Below, one piece after another: positions 7,968 to 10,903 of a stretch of 10,903 nt of DNA (position 1 is its first letter; each line of letters opens with the position of its first letter). The translations under genes were made by a program, and so were the position numbers. Source of the DNA: Archaeoglobaceae archaeon (lineage in GTDB: Archaea; Halobacteriota; Archaeoglobi; Archaeoglobales; Archaeoglobaceae); the NCBI GenBank assembly GCA_025059545.1, contig JANXDJ010000046.1, forward strand, positions 1-10,903, written 5' to 3'. The notes below the pieces were generated by a model. That model was not told the DNA's origin, did no database searches, and worked only from the letters and a program-made list of their open reading frames with translations.

Positions 7968-7975
7968 GAGGTGAT
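7968..7975 (+). promoter_or_regulatory. Shine-Dalgarno GAGGTGAT favouring a TTG start at 7980
   Basis: GAGGTGAT matches the complement of the archaeal 16S 3' end over 8 bases. The GTG at 7971 lies inside it and the ATG at 7974 overlaps its end, so neither can be served by it. TTG at 7980 sits 4 bases downstream, which is a working distance. This decides the start only if the transcript includes this site. Confidence 0.55.
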
Positions 7976-7979
7976 GTGG

Positions 7980-8705
7980 TTGAAAAGGCTTCTCGTGTTG
8001 GTGCTTTTGCTCTCTCCAACTTTAGCTTGGGATTGGGATACACATCGCTGGTTTGCTGAAAAAGTCTGCGATGAATTCAACTGCAACTGCTATTTGGAAA
8101 TAAAAAATGGCTCCATTGCTCCAGATAGAGATTTCAAAGACACAAACCTTCATCACTGCTATGATCCGAGCACTTGCATTGAAGGAGATGAATGGAAATG
8201 CCCTACAATCAAGAGATGCCCTGCTATGGATAAAGCTGAAGAGTGGCTCGAAAAAGCCAAGGTAGAGACTGGATGCAATAAATGGTATGCCTTAGGGGTG
8301 GCTTCGCATTATTGGTTAGATAGCAAATGCTTCTGGCACCAAGTGCAGGATGAGAATTACACTGTTTGCCATAAACCCTTCGAAGACAAGGTCGGGGATC
8401 GATTCTACAAGGGACAAACCGCTTGGGAAGTTTGCCAATGCGATGTTTGCGTTAGCTATTCCAATTTCGAATCGTGGCTTTCTGAATTCAAAGGGCTTGT
8501 TTTAAGCTCTCAAACTCCCGATATTACCCAAGCTACTCCTACACCAACCACAACTCCTACAACTCCTGAAACCATTAAAACTCCCAAAACTGATGTCATA
8601 AGCACACCCGTTCAGAGTAAAGACCTGAAGAAAATTGAAGGCTTCGAAATACTCTTAGCACTTTCAGCCATGGCTCTTCTGGGATTGAGATGGCGAAAGA
8701 ACTAA
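7980..8705 (+). CDS. Secreted S1/P1 nuclease-phospholipase C superfamily zinc enzyme with archaeosortase-like C-terminus
   Basis: From TTG 7980 the protein has 241 residues. Residues 1-16 are a signal peptide (two basic residues, a leucine/valine core, then SPTLA). Cleavage after A17's predecessor, A16, would expose W17 as the mature N-terminus. Counting W17 as 1, the ligands fall at W1, H6, D33, H42/H43, H94, D98, H104, H115 and E119. HxxxD-x5-H and HxxxE have exactly the spacing of the trinuclear zinc site in P1 nuclease and Bacillus phospholipase C. The W-H gap is P1-like, while the last ligand Glu is phospholipase-like, so the substrate (lipid or nucleic acid) is open. The catalytic part has 13 cysteines. 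A Thr/Pro-rich linker (about 176-212) leads to GFE (221-223), a hydrophobic helix and RWRKN, resembling PGF-CTERM archaeosortase substrates. ATG 7974 or GTG 7971 would add two or three residues. Confidence 0.85.
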   Translation: MKRLLVLVLLLSPTLAWDWDTHRWFAEKVCDEFNCNCYLEIKNGSIAPDRDFKDTNLHHCYDPSTCIEGDEWKCPTIKRCPAMDKAEEWLEKAKVETGCNKWYALGVASHYWLDSKCFWHQVQDENYTVCHKPFEDKVGDRFYKGQTAWEVCQCDVCVSYSNFESWLSEFKGLVLSSQTPDITQATPTPTTTPTTPETIKTPKTDVISTPVQSKDLKKIEGFEILLALSAMALLGLRWRKN

Positions 8706-8857
8706 AGTTCATCCTTGGGACTACTCTTGTTATTCTATTTGGGATTTTTTTCGGAATCTTTCTTTACAAAGTTCTTGGAGAGAGCAGTTTTCCGCTATAT
8801 CTTATCATTACCACTTTTTTTGGCTTACAGGTTTTCCGAAAACTTGGAATCGTTTAA
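8690..8857 (+). CDS. Small two-helix membrane protein (55 residues) overlapping the zinc enzyme gene
   Basis: ATG at 8690 lies within the last codons of the preceding gene (16-base overlap) and opens a 55-codon frame ending in TAA. The product starts MAKELKFILG, has a hydrophobic helix at about 7-26, a short polar turn KVLGESS (27-33), a second helix at about 34-48, and ends QVFRKLGIV. Two clean helices separated by a charged turn, with basic residues at both ends, are unlikely by chance, and the overlap suggests translational coupling to the secreted enzyme. No strong Shine-Dalgarno is visible. I recognise no family. A longer TTG-initiated frame (8715-9107) overlaps it but reads as an out-of-frame shadow. 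Confidence 0.65.
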   Translation: MAKELKFILGTTLVILFGIFFGIFLYKVLGESSFPLYLIITTFFGLQVFRKLGIV

Positions 8858-9047
8858 GTTAAGAAAAAAACAACTTCGGGAATCTACCCTTTCACTCTCG
8901 ATCACATTTTCACCGTTACAAATAGTTTTAACGAATAAAAAACAAGACAAAAAACCGTTTCATGGGGGCAAAGGACTGCAAAGAATAACACCGATTAACA
9001 CTCAATCCGTAACCAGTATGCTAACCCACTATGGATCAAGTTCAGAC

Positions 9048-9081
9048 CCCCATTTCTCCTGCCATGAATTCGCAGAAGGGG
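9048..9081. repeat. Imperfect bulged hairpin
   Basis: CCCC (9048-9051), TTC (9054-9056 region) and TGC (9060-9062) can pair with GGGG (9078-9081), GAA (9075-9077) and GCA (9072-9074). This gives about 10 base pairs with two small bulges on one side and a loop centred on CATGAATTC. There is no T-run directly after it on either strand, so it is not a simple terminator. Confidence 0.35.
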
Positions 9082-9132
9082 CTTTATTCACATATTTTTT
9101 GGAATAATTGAGCAACTCGATTACATAGCCTG

Positions 9133-9144
9133 TTTTTATATTTA
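9133..9144 (+). promoter_or_regulatory. TATA-like box in the gene-poor stretch
   Basis: TTTTTATATTTA is a reasonable archaeal TATA match. A transcript from it would start at about 9164-9168, at the ATG 9164 (14 codons) or GTG 9168 (29 codons). It may equally be plain AT-rich intergenic sequence. Confidence 0.25.
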
Positions 9145-9167
9145 TTACTATTCAACTGTTGCAATGA

Positions 9168-9257
9168 GTGTTACCATTCTTCAAAAAGGAGCCTTTAGAT
9201 TGCTGTAAATGTGGACTGAGTGAGAAGGAAAAAAGCGGTATATTGTTTTTTTATTAA
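9168..9257 (+). CDS. Possible 29-residue cysteine-knuckle micro-ORF
   Basis: A GTG-initiated frame of 29 codons ending in TAA, encoding a peptide with DCCKCG near its middle followed by a charged SEKEKS and a hydrophobic end. The CxCG-type knuckle and the TATA-like box about 26 bases upstream hint at a leaderless mini-gene. There is no second cysteine pair, no Shine-Dalgarno, and it runs 4 bases into the end of the opposite gene. It could be a remnant or chance. Confidence 0.15.
   Translation: MLPFFKKEPLDCCKCGLSEKEKSGILFFY
9229..9234 (-). terminator. T-run ending the minus-strand paralogue transcript
   Basis: Six T on the minus strand, beginning about 20 bases after the stop of the 311-residue gene, followed by further T-rich bases. 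Archaeal RNA polymerase ends transcription at such T-runs without needing a hairpin. Confidence 0.45.
9246..9252 (+). terminator. T7 run facing plus-strand transcription
   Basis: Seven T on the plus strand just before the convergent gene end at 9254. It would stop plus-strand transcripts before they run antisense into the minus-strand genes. Confidence 0.45.
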
Positions 9258-10189
9258 ATAATAGACATTAAAAGTTTCATGCGGAGCTCTACTGGGATTT
9301 TTTCTATCTTCTCTCTGAGCGCTCTTGCAATTTGTTTAAAATCCTCTTCTTCCAGTTTTTCAAAGTCCTCTGAATACAGCAGTAGAGTCTCATTTGGGTG
9401 CTCCATGAACAGCTCTACGAAGTCAAGGTATTGTCTGTGTTCTGGATTTTCTGGATTTAGGATCATTGTAGGAAACAAGGGATTTGGAGCATTGGATTCA
9501 TATAAGAAAACTTCTTCTAAACTCATTTTTGGGACTCCACACTTTACATAACCAAATTCTCTTAACATTTTTGTTGCAAATTCCTCATTTTCAGTTCTCA
9601 GTTTCTCTATTGTTGGAATTTCTCCATAGCGTCTTCTAAAAATTTCTCGAAACAGTTTTCCTATATCTTTATCATTCATTTTGCTATTATAAGCATCAAA
9701 TTCAACTAATTTTGAATCCAAGCTTTTGTAGACTGAAATCTGCGTTTTTGTGATGTTTGAACTAAAGATCGCATGATACAAGCCATGCTTTTCAGCAAAA
9801 TATTTGGAGAGTTCGATAGATGTCATAAGTATTGGTCTGGGATTTTCATTTAGCGCATCTTTAAGCGAGAAAACCCTTTCTCCATCTGTTAACAATACGA
9901 GTTTCTCAAATAGCTCTTGATACTCCTTTTCAGAAACAAGAAAATCGAAAAGCAATGGGCTCATTTTTTTAGCAGTGTCTTTTGAGATAACTAAAACATT
10001 GCTGAAGAGAGGATTAGTTACAGTGTCCCTTATACGCTTTGAGAAGACGATGAAGCGATATTTTATCAGGTTATGCGGACTCAAGGAGATTCTGGAAATG
10101 CTCGGCTCTCCATCGTTGAACCACTTTCTTCTAAAAGAATAAGCTGTAACCATCTCGTAGAAAAACATTTTTTCTGAAAGTATGATCAC
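9254..10189 (-). CDS. Protein of unknown function, apparent paralogue of the gene upstream
   Basis: I recognise no family. The start is GTG 10189 (311 residues): the GTG at 10198 in the same frame lies inside the perfect Shine-Dalgarno that serves this gene, so it cannot be the start. Counting from 10198, the protein has a mixed N-terminal part, RFIVFSKRIRDTV (48-60), LVLLTDGERVFSL (100-112), a middle region with no motifs, a basic helix REIFRRRYGE (184-193), NPLFPTMIL (239-247) and a C-terminal helical part rich in glutamate and lysine. There is no signal peptide or membrane segment, so it should be cytoplasmic. Similar landmarks at nearly equal spacing occur in the preceding gene, which suggests duplication and possibly a two-subunit complex. 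Its start is one base beyond the stop of that gene, so they form an operon. It converges with the plus-strand genes. Confidence 0.75.
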   Translation of the reverse strand: MIILSEKMFFYEMVTAYSFRRKWFNDGEPSISRISLSPHNLIKYRFIVFSKRIRDTVTNPLFSNVLVISKDTAKKMSPLLFDFLVSEKEYQELFEKLVLLTDGERVFSLKDALNENPRPILMTSIELSKYFAEKHGLYHAIFSSNITKTQISVYKSLDSKLVEFDAYNSKMNDKDIGKLFREIFRRRYGEIPTIEKLRTENEEFATKMLREFGYVKCGVPKMSLEEVFLYESNAPNPLFPTMILNPENPEHRQYLDFVELFMEHPNETLLLYSEDFEKLEEEDFKQIARALREKIEKIPVELRMKLLMSII

Positions 10190-10190
10190 T

Positions 10191-10903
10191 TCAATCACCT
10201 CCAGCTATCTTTAACCTCTCAATTGGGTCTGGAGGTAGATCGATCTCGAGCTCTTTTGGCAATTCAAATTTTTTTAATTCTGGAAAAAGATCTGTTGAAA
10301 CCAATGGATTTGCAACAACAAAATTCCCCATTTTTAGCAAGGGCATTATTTTTCTCTCTTTCAATTTTTCAAGGGCTTTTCTTCTAGCTCTTTCCAATAG
10401 CTCTTCATATCTTAAACCCCTTCTCAATCCAGAAATCTCTTCAAGTAGCTCTAAAGCCACTTCCTCAGTTTCATCCAGTGCTGGATCTCTTTTAGCAAAA
10501 TAGAGCATTGAAAGCTTGGCAAAATCTGTAGAAAGCTCCAAGGGTGAAGGAGATGTTTTATGCTTAAATAGAGGGCCAGCAAAGGCTCCAAGGTATGGTT
10601 TGAAAAACGGGGCAAATTCAGTCCTTGGTCTCTTGTTCTCCCTTATGATCACACTTCTCAGCTCAACTCCCGCTTCCGATAGCGTGAAAACATCACTTCC
10701 ATTTGTGAGGAAAACCATGTTCTTCAGAGCCATTAGAAGATCTCCTTCAGTCATTACGATCTCTCCAAGTTTTATTCCCCTTACATTTCTACTGCTACAG
10801 AAGATCGTTCTCGGGACAATTGTTGATTGCTTGTAAAGTCTAGAGGTTGCAACGATTATGCATCCATTTCTCATCGCCTCTTTTTTCAATTCCTCTTCTC
10901 CCA
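10191..10903 (-). CDS. Protein of unknown function, paralogue of the downstream gene, 5' truncated by the window
   Basis: The frame is open to the right edge. TTG 10889 (232 residues) and ATG 10874 are possible starts, but the paralogue has about 45 residues before the matching segment, so the real start is probably outside the window. Counting from TTG 10889: CIIVATSRLYKQSTIV (10-25), MVFLTNGSDVFTL (58-70), a basic helical segment about 155-180 (YEELLERARRKALEKLKERK), then NFVVANPLVSTDLFPEL (189-205) and a proline-rich end. The segment 160-197 could be a winged helix, but this is only an impression. No catalytic motif, signal peptide or membrane helix is visible. The last codons contain the Shine-Dalgarno for the next gene, so the two are translated from one messenger. 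Confidence 0.7.
   Translation of the reverse strand, partial: GEEELKKEAMRNGCIIVATSRLYKQSTIVPRTIFCSSRNVRGIKLGEIVMTEGDLLMALKNMVFLTNGSDVFTLSEAGVELRSVIIRENKRPRTEFAPFFKPYLGAFAGPLFKHKTSPSPLELSTDFAKLSMLYFAKRDPALDETEEVALELLEEISGLRRGLRYEELLERARRKALEKLKERKIMPLLKMGNFVVANPLVSTDLFPELKKFELPKELEIDLPPDPIERLKIAGGD
10194..10202 (-). promoter_or_regulatory. Perfect Shine-Dalgarno GGAGGTGAT
   Basis: The nine bases are the full complement of the archaeal 16S rRNA 3' end. They lie in the last codons of the upstream gene (encoding the end GGD) and stand 4 bases before GTG 10189. This places the start of the downstream gene at 10189 rather than at 10198. Confidence 0.8.

Larger units (their letters stand above)
8858..9253. 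other. Gene-poor 396-base stretch between converging transcription units
   Basis: No convincing gene is present. Visible items are an A-rich part (8860-8960), a bulged hairpin (9048-9081), a minus-strand frame open for 40 codons (9151-9029) ending ANSWQEKWGSELDP then TAG, an AT-rich TATA-like block (9133-9144), a possible 29-codon plus-strand ORF (9168-9257), and T-runs on both strands near 9229-9252. I looked for tRNA and C/D-box patterns and found none that hold. The open minus-strand frame could be the end of a lost gene, for example a mobile element, but I recognise no family in it. Confidence 0.6.

Noticed and set aside
9010..9060. tRNA-like T-arm around GTTCAGACC
   Set aside because: No acceptor stem, anticodon arm or correct T-loop can be built around it on either strand.
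8715..9107. A 130-codon plus-strand frame starting TTG
   Set aside because: Its first third is the shifted reading of the 55-residue membrane protein and the rest has no recognisable pattern, serine-rich drift and no Shine-Dalgarno.
9163..9219. C/D-box small RNA (AATGAGT ... CTGA)
   Set aside because: The C-box does not match RUGAUGA well enough and there is no terminal stem or internal D'/C' pair.
1..10903. CRISPR array near the Cas4-like gene
   Set aside because: No regularly spaced repeats of 24-37 bases are visible anywhere in the window.
9254..10903. Cas8a/Csa-type CRISPR subunits for the two unknown paralogues
   Set aside because: Suggested only by the Cas4-like gene at the other end; I see no diagnostic motif, they are 9 kb away, and other genes lie between.

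Overview
The window looks like a hyperthermophilic or thermophilic euryarchaeon, most likely an Archaeoglobus-type organism. The reasons are archaeal TATA boxes placed for leaderless starts, a Shine-Dalgarno site identical to the complement of the archaeal 16S 3' end, heavy use of AGA/AGG and ATA codons, charged lysine/glutamate-rich proteins, a PUA-like protein resembling the archaeal DUF365 family, and a secreted protein with an archaeosortase-like tail. The lineage is inferred from style, not proved.

Bases 2-6713 are a defence-type cluster. A Cas4-like PD-(D/E)XK iron-sulfur nuclease, cut by the left edge, runs on the plus strand and converges with a minus-strand pair. That pair is a 1064-residue Eco57I/PglX-like adenine DNA methyltransferase with a target-recognition region, followed with an ATGA overlap by a 1020-residue protein that fuses an N-terminal phospholipase-D-type nuclease domain to a SNF2/HepA-like helicase. 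Together they have every part of an ATP-dependent restriction-modification system: methylation and recognition on one chain, translocation and a candidate nuclease on the other. The combination resembles type ISP enzymes split into two genes, or the DrmMI-DrmD pair of class 1 DISARM without its other genes. The methyltransferase has its own TATA box placed for a leaderless GTG start, with a palindromic ACGT pair between box and start.

Bases 6714-8857 hold a divergent plus-strand run of four genes: the DUF365/PUA-like protein, a two-helix membrane protein whose ends look like halves of a PH domain, a secreted cysteine-rich protein of the S1/P1 nuclease-phospholipase C superfamily with a full set of zinc ligands, and a 55-residue two-helix membrane protein overlapping its end. 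The last is easily missed because it is short and overlaps on both sides.

Bases 8858-9253 carry no convincing gene. They contain a bulged hairpin, a minus-strand open stretch of 40 codons, a possible leaderless 29-codon ORF, and T-runs suitable for ending transcription from both sides.

Bases 9254-10903 contain two consecutive minus-strand genes of unknown function that appear to be diverged paralogues. The upstream one is cut by the right edge.
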